From Scolanthus callimorphus (Eukaryota > Cnidaria > Anthozoa > Actiniaria > Edwardsiidae): a DNA stretch of 64,000 bases. Under the pieces are notes generated by a model. It searched no databases. It was given only the letters and a program-made list of their open reading frames with translations, and was not told where the DNA came from. The stretch lies in assembly GCA_033964015.1 (NCBI GenBank), contig CM066919.1, positions 4,492,101-4,556,100 of the forward strand. Direction: 5' to 3'. A program made the translations under genes and the position numbers. Of the stretch, positions 45,163 through 58,200 are shown one piece after another; position 1 is the first letter of the stretch, and every line of letters starts with the position of its first letter.

Positions 45163-46745
45163 TCTAACTTCTTTGATTTAATTTCTGATTTTAGATTATT
45201 CCACAGCTTTTTCCCTTTATATGATACAGATTGTTTCCCAAACGAAGATCTTTTGAATTCTACGTAAAGATTATGCGATGTTCGAGTTTTATAGGAGTGT
45301 AACTGTGATTTGGTACTTACGAGTGTGTCAAAACCCTCTGGTAAAATATTGTGAGTCAATTTAAACATGAATATTGCTGTTTGCAAGTAATAAATCTGGT
45401 CAATACGTATAATTTTTAGTGATTCAAAAATTGGTTTTCTGTGACTTAGGTAGTGCGAGTGAGAAATGATTCGAACTATTTTCCTTTGAAGTTTAAAAAG
45501 CTTGTCTAGTTTTTGATTTATGTTCCATTTTTTACTTGTTTCCAAGGAACTACTATTAGCCCATATGATGTTTCCATACGTTATGTATGGGTAAACTAGC
45601 GAGTAATAAAGTGTCAATAAAGCTTTTTGTGGAAGACTACGGTTGACATATCTTATTATCCCTATATTCTTTGCAACTTTTTGACATACTATATTAATGT
45701 GATTTTGCCAGTTTAGTTTAGAATCAATGTGAATTCCAAGACATTTAAAACAGTCAACTTGTTCAATTTTCTTATTGTCAATTATTACCTCCGTATTCAA
45801 GTCCTGTAATTTTTTCCTTCTTGTTGTAGGGCTAAAAATCTGATATTTGGTTTTCTTTATGTTTAAAGACAGTTTATTGGCATTAAGCCAGGTTGAGAGA
45901 TTACATAATTCTTCGTTTAATTTTCGATTAAGTTTAGTTAAATTAGGATCACTAAGAAATACATTTGTGTCATCAGCAAAGAGGATAAAATTTAATTTTT
46001 CTGAGGCATTTTGCATATCGTTAATGTATAATAAAATAGCAATGGTCCTAATATTGATCGCTGTGGAACTCCACATGTTATTTGTCTTAGGTCAGATTTA
46101 CTTGTCTTTAGGTACAGATTTTATTTAGGTAGTTAACAAATTGTTGTCTGTTTGAGAGGTAGCTTTTGAACCATTCTAGTGTTATTCCTCTTATTCCATA
46201 GTGTTCTAGTTTAAAGATTAATATTTTATGATTAACTGTATCAAATGCTTTTGATAGATCAAGGTATACTCCTATTGTTGATTCCCCTTCTTCAATTTTT
46301 TCATATATTTGTTCAACAAATTTCATGATTGCATTTATAGTAGAGTGATTGCTCCTGAATCCAAACTGATTATCAGATAGTATTTTATATTTTTCTATGA
46401 AGGAGTATAGTCTTTTGTGTGCAAGTTTTTCTAATATTTTAGAAAAAAATGGAAGTACTGAAATTGGCCTGTAGTTAGAGTATTGTTTAGGATTATCTGC
46501 TTTAAAAATAGGGGTAACCTTAGCTATTTTTAATCTATCTGGGAAGATTCCTTGATTGAATGAATTATTGAATATATATGATAAAGGTGATGATATTAGA
46601 TGTATGAGTGGTTTAATAACCTTTGGGTTCAGTTCATCAGCTCCAGAACTAGCTTTATTTTTTAGTTTTGAAACTGTGTCTTCTACCTCCTTTGAGTTTG
46701 TTGGGTACATACAATGGCTTTGTCTTTTGAATAGAAGAAACGCTT
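45163..46745 (-). pseudogene. Second non-LTR reverse transcriptase, frameshifted
   Basis: The first part (46745 to 46120) reads YPTNSKEVEDTVSKLKNKAS, then NYRPISVLPFFSKILEK, NQFGFRSNHST and DLSKAFDTVNHK (motif A). After a frame change the next block is TCGVPQRSILGPLLF (motif B), and after a second change in the T-run near 46030 comes LLYINDM...FADDTN with the catalytic DD, followed by a thumb and C-terminal region (KCLGIHIDSKLNW). It differs from the 19.5-kb element in sequence, so this is another family of the jockey/CR1 type. Truncated at the 5' end; the 3' end abuts the palindrome. Confidence 0.9.
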
Positions 46746-46790
46746 TTTTCCTTTTCTAAAGACCACGCGTCTCTTTTTGTATTTCTTGCC

Positions 46791-47094
46791 CAGGGCGGGG
46801 GTGCTCGTCGGGAACTTTCGATTTTACCCCTAAAGGTACCAAACACGGCGTCACTTAGTTGATTTTCACCCCTAAAATGTACCAAAAAGACGCATTTTCC
46901 CTCGTAATTTTTTCTAGGGAAAAAACATCTGAAATTCAGGCTACCCACAAGTGTGATTCGCTTGATTTGCTAGAACGGACCTCTAACAGGTGCCTATCGG
47001 GTAAAAAATTGCAAGTTTTCGAATTTTGCCCCTAAGAGGTACCGGAGGCCTGATTTTAGACCCTAAAAGGTAGGTACGACGAGCACCCCGCCCT
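46791..47094. mobile_element. 304-bp TIR MITE
   Basis: The ends AGGGCGGGGGTGCTCGTCG and CGACGAGCACCCCGCCCT are inverse with one extra G. Inside, ACCCCTAAAGGTACC-type blocks recur three to four times on both strands. Confidence 0.82.
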
Positions 47095-47529
47095 ATGAGA
47101 GTCCCCCCCGGATTTCTTGCTTACATGACTTGCCTCTTGTCCTGCAAACCAATTCATTCATTTCAAAATTTCTCTTTTGTTCTAGAGAAGCTAATGCGTC
47201 TTTTAAAATTTCCCTGCCCATAGACCTTTCATTAGCATTCGAAATCACTTATCCGAACCAAAACAGTTTGGTATGCAACAAACCCACTTGGACACAAAAC
47301 TCTCTAATTCTGAAAACTAACTTCGCTGGAACAAGGCATCCAAGGCCACGAGAACTTGGAAAAGACATACCCGACTTAATAGTTTGTTATGGATAGGACG
47401 GGGCACAGAGAGCCAAGGTATGCTTCAGCACTAGTATTTCATCATCTAGAATGACTCCAAATACATTATTGAAACTCATAAACCGTTCTGTAGCGTGCCT
47501 TCACTCTCAGATATCTAATGGTCTGTAAG

Positions 47530-47605
47530 GGACGGAACATTAGATATCTTATGGGGGTGATATCTTTCCGTGCCCTCAAGGACATGCAGGGATTTTTCAC
47601 TACAT
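47530..47605 (+). repeat. Dispersed repeat, copy 2 of 2
   Basis: Partner of 10808-10875 (TTAGATATCTTATGGGGGTG, CGTGCCCTCAAGGACATGCA). It lies in the gene-free stretch 47095-48040. A plus-strand TTTATT at 47885-47890 is AATAAA on the - strand and may be the poly(A) signal of the UPF0390 gene. Confidence 0.8.
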
Positions 47606-48040
47606 TTCCTTGCACGATTTTTTAGGAAGGATTTTTTGAGGAGGAGTAAGAGCATGATCACTGTTCGCCATGTGTGAGAAGGGATCCTTTCACCCCCTAT
47701 ACTGGGAAAGGATCGCATTTAGTTACTGGCAGGGCGGGATTCAAGGACCGGTCAAGACTATGAGCAATAAACTTGTCAAACTCATTATCTTAGCATAAGC
47801 GTGAAGGAGATTCATTCCTTCTTTTTCTCGAAATCAATGTCGAATGAATCTCCTTCATGCTTTGATTTTATTCGTTCGAGCAGCTTTATTTTCCTTGTTT
47901 TTTAACCAAGCCGTGCTTTCCCAATAAAAAGTCACAAATTTGAGTTTTTAAAAGGATACAGAAAAAGAAAACTCATATTCAACAGTGCCTGCAATATATA
48001 TTTTTCTAAGAATAAATATGTACAAAAAACAAACAATAAA

Positions 48041-51000
48041 CTATTTCTTTGCTTTTCTCTTCCCTTTCTTCCCTGTGTGCTCTTTCGGTTCAGTAGGTGG
48101 TCTCACAAATGAAAAAGGCTTGGACTCTTTTGAGGCAGCTTGGCCAGCCAACTCTTGTTCAATGCTGGTCTTGATTGATTTTTCAAGGTTCTAGATCATG
48201 ACAAGAAATGCAAAGAAACACTTTATCAAATATTAATGTTGATTGAATGAGCTGTGTATGAAAAACACTATGGCATTTCAGACCTACAGCAATGATCTTC
48301 TGATAATCTTCCAGGTTTCCAGCAAAGGACAGTTGCAAAAAAATCTGCACCCAACTGTTAAGAACCCCCAGTTCAGCTGACTCACCCATGAAATCTCTGA
48401 TTGTCCCAGTAGCCACACAGGAATTCCAGTGAGTTTTCTCATGACAAACATGGAAATTCTGTTTACCCACCCTGGAATTCTATATTTAGGGAATACCCAA
48501 CCTGGAATTTTGCTTTAGTTCTAGACTAGGGTACCTAGGCTCTGGGACCACCAACCCTTGAATATGTGTACCAGAGGTCCTCAACAGGGGTGGGGTGGGG
48601 GGTGCGCATTTCTTTTCTGACTGCGAAATGATCTTCCATCTCAGTGTAGGCTATCCAATAATGTTTTTTGGATGATACAAATATAAGTTTTGCAGCAATA
48701 AATAAACAGCTTAGAAACCTAATCATTTGGGTCAATACTAACAAGCAGCTTAGCCTGAATGTGACTAAGACAGAGTTTTGGTCATAAAAAACAAAACAAT
48801 GGATGCTGCTGAGAAACAATATTGATGATAATAGTTATTGTCAAATTGACAAAACAACCTTTGTGCCAAATCCTTCAAAGCGGTATGATTGACTCTCATG
48901 GGGTGAACATCTTAACCAAAAAGCGACAGGGACACTTATGTGCAGTGAAGGAGTAAGACAATTATTTCTTGCAGTCCTGCACTGAACAAATTTACCAAAG
49001 TGAAACACACATACTAACTTGATTCTCATCCACTACAGTAGAGTACATGGGCACTTCCTACCTTCCTGTCTGATTAATGTCTGGAAAATCTACCTTTCCA
49101 GAGCTCAAAATTAATAGATTATTAGCAGTCACAATTTTGCAGCTGATAGAATCAATTTGGTCAGAGATAAGTAGTGCTATTCACAAAGTTTAAGGCAAAC
49201 CTTAAGAATTATCCACAATACCGGGCAACATTTTGCAACTAATTGACACTTTTTGGTCACAATGTGAAAAATGTTGGTCACTTTTGTGACTGTACCGGTT
49301 GCAATTTCAACCCAGCTTTCCTTTGCCCAAATGACGAAATAATATCATATCTTTAGTACTCTAACAGTTTTAACTGTGATTTCTTTTAAAAAGGAAAGAA
49401 AACTGAGGAAAAATTCACTCTAGCAAGTTGAATCAGCAAAACTCTTGTAACTGGTGAGGCAAAGTAAAAGCCAAATTGCTTGGCTCTGATTGGCCGATAA
49501 AAATAAAGGTCCATAGTATCCCAGAGGTGCCTCAACAAGGCAGCAACCCCTTGAGCTTCGGTAGCTACTTCACATTTAATCGCCAGCTACTTTTTGAACA
49601 TTTGAACCACAGAACCTTGTTAAATGCAGCCTGAAGCTCAACTCATTGTTTGCGTAAATAGAATAAAGATCTCCCAGCTCCATGCCTCTGTCAGAATTGG
49701 CTTGGCGAGGAAACTAAATTTGTTGCTTTGAAGCTACAAAATTTGCATGTTGGCCGTCAGTTTTTCTTTTGCAGCAAGCTACTTTTTTTGAGCAGCCACT
49801 TACTTCAAAACATTCTGACAGCTCTGGTAACCCCAGGTCATTCTCATCCACAACTTTTCACCCTGTGGCATTGATCAGATGTGCTAGTGCAACTTAGGAC
49901 ACAAGCACAACTTCACTTCTTCATAGGCTACACAGGGACAATGAGGAGCCCATCAACAGGAACCTCTGTCTTCTCCAATATGTCTAGGCATGTGCACAGA
50001 ATTAGACTCATTCTAGCGATTTTTTCAGTGAGGGACAAAGCTGCCATCGCGGCCATGTTGAAATCTCCCACATAAACTATAAGACCCTGTCCACACTACA
50101 CCGTAGTCAAACGAAAACGGACATTTTTTGCTCCGGATACGGCTATCATCCACACTACAATGCTGAAAACAATCACCAAAAACAGATCAATCCGAAAATG
50201 CTCTCCAGAGAGGAGCGATTTGAAAATGGAGCTGTTTGAAAACGCTGTTTTCTAGTGTGGATGGGTGAAAACGATGCTATCTGAAAACGATGACGTCACC
50301 ACAGCAAACCCGACCAATTTTGAGGGCCGACAGATCGAAATGTGCATGCGTTGAGCTTATTTGAGCATACGGACTGAAAGCATAAGAGGGTATTCATACG
50401 GATACGCGTTGTATAGTGTGGACGGGTGAAAATGATAGGAAAACGATAAGTGTGGAATGCAAATCTTTTTTGTTATGGTGTACCATAGTGTGGACGGGGT
50501 CTAAAGTGTGGACGGGGTCTAGAAAGCACCATAGACATCCAAACCTAAATGGTTCTATTACAGATTACTTACAATTATGTGCAGGGATACAGTAATTCTA
50601 ATTTCGAAAGATTTGAGCTGAGAAAAATTTTCATTCAAGTTTGAACAAACTTACACCACTGCCTACAGAGCACATGCTGAGTCATGAATGATATTCTCTA
50701 AATATAATTATCCTATGATAAATCAAGGAGACCAGTGCAATAAACAAGAAAGACTTTGGGGCTAACCTCATTTATTTCGGCATGGGGCAAGGGGTCTTTC
50801 TTGAAGGTAGGTCATAGTAATGTAAATCAGCAGTTGATGGAAGGGGTCAACTCAGGTTGAGTCTTCTAGCGTCACAAAGTGATGGCCGGCTGTTTTCTTG
50901 TATCCATTAAAAGTGGAGTTTGTTGTCCACCCTAACCCTTATTTGTTTTAAGGTCTTAAGTTTCTGCATGAAAATGAGCATTACAATTACCTTTTTTAAT

Positions 51001-54000
51001 TTTGCAGCTTTGATATGTTTGTTCTTCTTAGGTGCAATTGCTCTTGCTACAAATAGAAAGAAAGAAAATAGATAAAGAAGTTTCTGCATATCTTTGAACG
51101 AAAAAAATGAGCTGGCCATCGGCCAATGTCAGGGACCATGGAGCCGGGGGGCTAGGGGGGCTTTAGCCCTCCCATTTGACCAAGTTTTCATACATTTTCA
51201 GTAAACTCAGCTCCCCCCCCCCCCACCTTGCCATACAATCTTATTAATGAACCCTATAATGAACCCTATCCCAGTTCAACTCTTCCCAGTAGAATGTTAT
51301 TTTCAGCCTGCTGTTAGCTTGTCAAATAGATCACATTGTTATGTACCATATGATGAGTTGTTTGTACCACATGGCTTTCCAACACTGATGCCAACAACTG
51401 TTAATCACATGATACATAAACAACTCATCGCATGGTATTTTTTGATAAAAATGTGATCACATCAATTTTAAACGGCTACCAGTGGGCTGAAAAAGCAAGA
51501 GGAATAACAATCTAAAGAGTACATAGTAAATAAAAACCTACAGGTGAAAACGTTTATCCCTCCTATAGACTTGCCATTAGAAACAGCGCGTCTCCCAAAC
51601 AAAATGGCCGACAAAATGACCGAAAAGGACTAGGAAGAATGACAACAACGGATTAGTTTATGCATACCATTTGCATTTATCTACTTAACGTCCATACCAT
51701 CAAGCACAGAATAACTTGGGACTACATAAGTATAAAATTCGTCAACATAGCATTCAATACACCAAACATAAGGCACGCCATCGTAGGAATAAAATCGGGA
51801 AACTTGAATCGGATTTAAAATAGCCTGCGAGCCGGCTCTCCAGTGGGTTTTCCAGAGAAGAATTCGTTAGGGCGCGCGCGGGGTTCCTGTGGCGTCGGGA
51901 TTCCTGTGTCGCGAGGGGAGAGAGAAGAAAGGAGAGCCGGCAGGAAAGGCCCATGTTTTGTCGTGCCCGCCCCCGACACGGATCAACGCTTCGCATCGAA
52001 TAACATGCACAATACCTGTCAAATCTAGCCAATAAGCGGTCGGAACATGCAAACACAAAATGACAGCTTTCCTATTTACAGTTGTAATATCAAGTCGGTA
52101 ATTTTAGCGTTCTTGTGGAGCTAACATGCTCGTCGAATTTCTCGCCGCTTTCTTCACTGTTTCTCTGTTTCTTTTTCCTGGAAATACACGCGAACGCTTG
52201 CTAATTAGACTGCTGGCATCAGCAGTAAGCGCTCGCTGTGCGTTTTGGTGAAGTTTTCATGCTGGGGATCTCGCTCGTCGAATTTCTCGCCGCTTTCATG
52301 CCTATTTCAATCTATGTTATTTTCCCTGGAAATACACACGAACGCTTGCTAACACGAAGATGGTTTACCGGGACCTACCGAAACTGAAAGCAATCTCGTC
52401 AAAACAATCAACGCACAATTCCGTAGATGATCCTGCCGTGCTTGAGTTTACTAGTTTGAGTTTGAAAGAAAAGTTCAGTGTATCTGGCAAAGAACAAGTG
52501 ACCTCCTGGACAGAAAATATATTCTACCACCCAGAAGAGAGAAAAGACTCGGAGAAATTCGTGCATGCAAGGAATCTGTGTGTAATTTGAATATCATTTT
52601 GTAAATTCTGTGCCGTGGAAGAATCAGAAGATGTTCAGGTTTAGCGTGAATTTCCGCCGCCTCTTCGCTCTCGATCGTAGCTCACTTTGCAGAGTCACTC
52701 GACAGCGAGTCAATCAACGGCTGAAATTTAGCTTACAGAAGATTCTGGTTCTTACTAAATCACTGTAATGTTTCCTTATGTTTGGTGTTTTAATCACACA
52801 GACTTTTTGACCAAGCCGTGCTAAGGCTAAGAAAACGAAACAGGAGAATTGCTCGGAAATAATATGTTTGTTTGTGAAGATTGCTTCGACAACAAGTCAA
52901 AATATTCGAAACTGCAAAGACAAAATTAAGCTTTCATTTATTAAGCTTATTAAACGTTTCGAATTTTTGTACTTTGGCTTTTTCATCTTCTGAGATTCAT
53001 CTTCCACGATAATACGCCCAACTGACTGTCTTCGCTTGAGAGCGCGTCCAAAATTCAGCGCTTCGAGCCCCTTCTTCGCTATTCAAAATAAAAGGGCTTT
53101 CACCGTTGGCAAAATTGCAAGTATGTATCTCCTTTCAGTAAGGCAATCGATTGCTAAGCATGAAATAGTCAGGAATAGCTTTCTCGACTTAATAAACCAC
53201 GTTGTTTTCCTTCAATGTCCCCGTGAATAAACTCACATCTGATGAATGTTGACACATTTTTGACAGCTCATATGAGTTGGCCAATCAGCGGCCTCCGTTC
53301 GTCAGCGAACGGGAAGCATGAAAAAAGGTGGGCCTTTCCTGCCGGCTCTCCTTTCAGTGACACAGGAATCCCGCGCGCCAAAAAAATCGAATATCCGAAA
53401 AAACCCACTGGAGAGCCGGCTAGCAGGCTAGATTTAAAAAGAATAGAGGAAAACTTGTCTAAGTCACCGTCTGGAGCACTCCAGGAGGAATTACATTTTT
53501 TAAGGTCTGAATACGAAATGGAATACGAATATTTAACAAGAGGCTCAATTATTCGCTCTTGTGCAAAGTGGTTAGAACGCGGTGAAAAAAATTCGAGATA
53601 CTTCCTCAATCTTGAAAAGTCAAAGAAAAACAAATCATTGAAAAACAAATCATGTGTTAGAAAAATGTTTCTGAAATGTGGAAAGGAATGTGTGTGTCCC
53701 AAAGTTATAATGGTTATAAATCGTACAAAATGGATTAATTTCGAAGGTACTGTAAGGGCACATTGATATTGCTCCACTTTCATAGTCATTTTTTGGCCCT
53801 ATCTATCTTGCACTGCAATTTTCGCTCGTACAATTTGAATGACAAACTTGAATGACAAAAAACCGAAGGTTGAATAACCCCAAATCAGAAGTTTCAGAAA
53901 AAATGCGCGAAGATTTTTCGCACAGGAGGGAAGGACCAATAGTCGAGGTTTAACATATCCTGAGCTCAAGTCAAAAATATCCGACCATTTTTGAAGCGAC

Positions 54001-54687
54001 GCGAGCGAGTTAAAATATTTTCTGAAAAACGCATTGTTTTGTTGGAGTCACCTCTGCAGCAGTGTTGCTGCTATTAAAGGCGTGTTTTAAAAGTATAAAA
54101 ACTTGTACTCTCTTTTGGACTTTGTATTAATATTCCACATTCGCAAATCCATGGGCGAAAAGCTAGCGGCTACACTAAAGTGATCAGTATAAAACACACA
54201 GGAATCCCTATGATAGAGTTGTCAATGGTTTCCAGTCCTTTTCGGTCATTTTGTCGGCCATTTTGTTTGGGAGACGCGCTGTTTCTAATGGCAAGTCTCC
54301 TATAGTCCAAACCTTCCGAGTCAAGAAATGGTTATCCTTCCTAAGAGATTAGTTATCCCTACCCCCTTTTAAACAGCCCCTAGGTTTTAATGAGCCCTAC
54401 CCCAATCTGATATATGATTCTGGTTGAAGAACCAAGTGATTAGGAGCTTTCATCGTTTTAAGACATCAATCATAAAAGAGCATGGAGCGAGAAGAGCTAT
54501 AACAACTTCGTCTATGTATGTTGATGACAACCGTACAATATGTATCGTCTTAACCAAATAACATATTTGCTGAATCGTGAAACACTGTCAAGCAATAAAG
54601 TAGCCTACCTCCTTTCCTTGGACCTGAAGGTTTCTTATTTGTAGCTTTAACAGCTTTTGCTTTCTTCTTGATCTGTTTTTGCGCCAT
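48041..54687 (-). CDS. UPF0390 / Leydig cell tumor 10 kDa homologue (C19orf53-like), three exons
   Basis: Assembled from exons 54687-54609 (79 nt), 51046-50991 (56 nt) and 48190-48041 (150 nt with the TAG stop). All boundaries are AG/GT with matching phases (1, then 0), giving 94 aa. The protein starts MAQKQIKKKAKAVKA and has GPRKGARAIAPKKN and KAAKLKKNLEKSIK, then a Lys-rich tail GKKGKRKAKK. The GPRKGxRxIAPKK block, the KLKKNLE helix and the size (99 aa in human) are those of the conserved UPF0390 family, a small, highly basic protein of unknown biochemical role. The first acceptor has a strong pyrimidine tract. AATAAA on this strand at 47890-47885 may end the transcript. It lies head to head with RAD51C. 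None of the three pieces is obvious as an isolated ORF. The human gene is C19orf53. Confidence 0.88.
48645..48800 (+). pseudogene. Small reverse-transcriptase fragment in UPF0390 intron 2
   Basis: One frame reads LDDTNISFAAINKQLRN then WVNTNKQLSLNVTKTEF, the catalytic DD block and following region of a non-LTR reverse transcriptase. It is only about 50 codons long, antisense to the host gene. Confidence 0.65.
50093..50523. mobile_element. hAT-like MITE in UPF0390 intron 2
   Basis: The ends AGACCCTGTCCACACTA and TAGTGTGGACGGGGTCT are inverse. The right end is duplicated (GTGTGGACGGGGTCTA twice), and internal GTGGAYGGGTGAAAACGAT blocks repeat. The terminal style is hAT-like, but no 8-bp duplication could be assigned. 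A TGACGTCA lies inside near 50293. Confidence 0.65.
51568..54297. repeat. Nested inverted repeats in UPF0390 intron 1
   Basis: The outer arms, 51568-51631 and 54234-54297, are an apparently perfect 64-bp inverse pair (GACTTGCCATTAGAAACAGC through CGAAAAGGACT). The inner arms, about 51821-51959 and 53327-53447, are an imperfect inverse pair (GAGCCGGCTCTCCAGTGGGT and GGAGAGCCGGCAGGAAAGGC). The enclosed DNA has a 90-bp direct duplication (52118-52205 and 52263-52352) and a retroelement fragment. It may be one composite element or two elements inserted one inside the other. Confidence 0.75.
53433..53660 (+). pseudogene. Non-LTR ORF2 linker fragment
   Basis: One frame reads LKRIEENLSKSPSGALQEEL then YLTRGSIIRSCAKWLERGEK and YFLNLEKSKK. 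RGxIIRSxAxWxExGEKxxxYFLNLE is the conserved stretch between the endonuclease and reverse transcriptase of L1-like elements. Only this piece is present, embedded in UPF0390 intron 1. Confidence 0.75.
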
Positions 54688-55247
54688 TTTGTTCTTTCTT
54701 CTAGTAATTATGCGCCCGCGATTTGGCATCATGAACAGCGGTCCTAGTAATAGACTTAGGCCTCCTCGGTTGGAGATTTTTAGTAGAGGGGAGGGGGAGG
54801 GAGATAAATACAGTTTCATTAAGCTCTTGGTTTGATCGATGACTTGAAGAAAAATAGGTAAAAATAAAATTGAAGAGAAAAAAAGAAATGCATTGAAGAC
54901 AATTTATATTTTAGAATAAAAATATGAAGCGAAGAATTAAAGCTTGTGAAAACTTTCAAATTCGCAGTTGCGCATTATTCTTCTCACCCTACCCTAGACA
55001 GAACAATTTAGTCGTCTATTTTGCATAGGCGCCATTTTCGATTTTTCACGGCAAACATGAACAGGGAAAGAAAAATAATCCTGGAAAGACTAATCAAAAT
55101 GAAATTCAATCCATAGAATATCATCATCTGCACTCAGTCATGTATTTTTGCTAAGGATTATAGTTGATATTTTCCGCGAAAATCAGAGAAAAACTGCATT
55201 ACGAGTTTCGTGGCACAGTGAAGAGTCGAGAGCATTGCAAATGAGCA
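54688..55247. promoter_or_regulatory. Shared 560-bp region between divergent UPF0390 and RAD51C start codons
   Basis: No TATA box is evident near either start. The UPF0390 start codon lies in AAAATGGCGC, and GGCGCCATTTTCG occurs near 55028; both contain the ATGGC/GCCAT core recognised by YY1-type factors, which often sits at animal housekeeping starts. No repeat element is seen inside, in contrast to the surrounding introns. A bidirectional promoter is inferred from spacing and orientation. Confidence 0.55.
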
Positions 55248-58200
55248 ATGGCTTTGGCGAGAGAGCTGAATTCTTTCCCTCTGCCTCCAAATCAAGTCCA
55301 CAAACTGACTAAGGCAGGCTATTTGTCTGCTGAAGATCTCAAAGGGGTTAGTCCTACAGAGCTCAGTGATGGTAAGAGAGCTAACAATCAAATACACTGA
55401 CAGACGGACAATAAGTTATGACTATCACCAAGTCCAAAGTTAATCGAGTGGAATGGTTAGGAAACCTGACACCCTGTTATTGTACTATCTCTTTGTTCAG
55501 TTTTTCTGTGGAATCCTTTTGTCTGTGCACTGTCACGGTACATGAGTACCAAAATCCAGCCAATAAGATGCAAGTGTACTTTCACCTACGCACATCATAT
55601 GAGCTTGAAACAAAAGATTGTGCACTCTCAATGTCACGTGATAGCCCCTCTGAACATCCAACCCACGCTATTGTGTTGTTCCTTTGAAGTTTGCCGGGTT
55701 TCCTAACCATTCCCCTCTATAAACTATGCTATCACACACCAGAAGGGAGAGAGATATTTTAACAATTAGACCTCGAACCCGAATGGGCTACGGTAGCCAA
55801 TGAGGCCACAGGCCGAATGGGCTATTGACCCATGGCCCTTGTAACTGTTTTAGTATCACCCAACTAGTTGGACAAGAAAGTGAAAAATTGTGTTAAAAAT
55901 CACCAGAAACCTCGACAAAACGAGAAGTGGCTGCCATTCTTTTCATGTTCAAAATCGGCGCTTTCGCTACTAGAGGTGTCTATTGATAATAGTCCCCCAG
56001 TAGCATAGCCAATCGGAATGCAGCATTCTTCTTCTTCTTCCATTTACTCCACCTCCATCAATTATGATGATTCTTGTGGGTTTGGCAATAGTCCACTAGT
56101 TAGGTGATACTAATATGTTTTATTATTCAGCCAGGCCACATCTCGGTTCTGATTGGCTAAGAGTATGCAGCGAAACTTTGTTGGTGCTCAGTGCATGATG
56201 TCATACTCCAGACATTAGGATTGATGCACTCTAATGACATCATAATGCAAGCCAGTATGTAGGTCTGGCCGCCATCTTGGTTTTCATTTCGGAAGTGAAA
56301 GCCAATATTCTCATTGAATCTGTTATGATTTTTTGCCAAGAGATCATTGCTAAGGATATCTAAGCATCAAATCTGACTATTTGAATTGAATACAAAGTGG
56401 AAAATACACGTACCAATGGACGTAAGCTGAAGTTTAAAAAACATTTCACCGTGCAAGGCCTCATCATCGACTTCATTTAGTTAGGTAAGAAATGCTGGTT
56501 GCTGAATAATAAAACAGTTATTGAATTCGGTTTTCAAATGATAGTGAGATTTGTCAACGCCTCAAGTTAGTGTTATCCACCTCAGCATCACTTCGGCAGA
56601 TAACTCAAACCTTGGCGTTTACAAATCTCACTATCATGCTCAACCTCATCCAATAATATGTGTTAAGTATTAGTCTGGCTAAGTTCCACATGGGACAGGG
56701 ATCACACCATGCTCCAGCTACAAAATGATTGATTTTTTTGTGTGCATCCAGAAATTCTTTAATTTACAATACACATTCAAAATATAAGTACAGAAGTTAG
56801 AATATCATAAGTACCTTACAAAATTTGTGTCAATGTTGCAATCACTCAAGCTGCATGCTCATTATTGTATCTGTGGATACCACTAATTGATTCCTCTTTA
56901 TTTTACAATGGTTGATGTGGTTGTTCTCCTGACTAGATTTGCTAGTTAGTAAAGAAGATGCATTGAGCATCTTACAAGTTGTCAGGAAACCACAAACTCC
57001 TACAGCCAAAGACATCAAGGCTTTTACCACAGGGAGCCCAAGGAGCATGAGTGCTTATGAGTTGTTACAACAGGAGCAGACGGCTGGATCTATTGTTACA
57101 TTCTGTGAAAAGATGGATGATATGTTAGGGGGAGGGGTACCCACTGGCAAGATAACTGAATTCTGTGGTGCTCCAGGGATTGGAAAAACACAAATTGGGT
57201 AAGTGGACAACCACTTAAGGTATGAGTATACCTTTGCGTGAGGGATGTCAATTTTTCGCGAAAAAAATCACTGTCGCGTCATTATTTACTCTACAAGGGC
57301 AATTTATATATCGTTTTAAAGCATGTGGAACAGCCTTTCTTGCTAAGTGGTATATTTATATGCAACGTTACTTTGATGGATCGTTTTCTTCCTTTTGTGC
57401 TTCAAAGGAAAAGTACCAATTTTTGCTTTTTAAAAGCTCCTGCCACTTCCAGTTAATGTTAAAAGCGCCTATTTCCACAAAATGTATTCCTTAGAGGGCG
57501 ATCTGAAAAAATGTGTGCGGGATTATTGATATTTTACATATCACGTAAAACAGGTTGAAATTGATATTTTTGGCAATGCTAACACAAAAATTAGCATAAA
57601 ATATGTCTTGAAAGGAAAATCAAAAATCCCGCACACCCTTTTTTAGATCACCTTCATCTAAAGAATAGATTTTGCTTAAATTTGGAGCTGTACAATTTAA
57701 TTGGAAGAAGCTGGAACTTTTTCAAGAAAGTCGATACTTTTATCTTTAGAGCTAAACAAATATATATGTTAATGTACAATATAGTGAAAACAAAGTTATT
57801 AATCAGATAGCCCAACTTTTTAACTTTAAAATGATATATGAACAACGTTTGTGGTGTAAATTGTGACGCGATACGATTTTTTCCCCGCGACACCCTTCAA
57901 AGGTATACTCATACCTTAAGTTCTTATAGGAGCACTGGGGGATGGTTCATGCAAGTCAATGGAAATTTCCCTGCTTGCATCAACTTGCAAACCATTTGGC
58001 CACCAACTTGCCATGACTTGAGATGACTTGTGCTCTCTTGCATCCACTTTGAATGTGTTCAAATTTGCAAACAATGTGTGAAAACTTGTGTTCTCATTTG
58101 GCCACCACATCACAAGTTTATGCAAGTTGCAATGTTCGTTTGTTCATTTTCCAAATTAATGAAAATATATTGATGAAAAACAAGTCAGACTCAGGATGTG

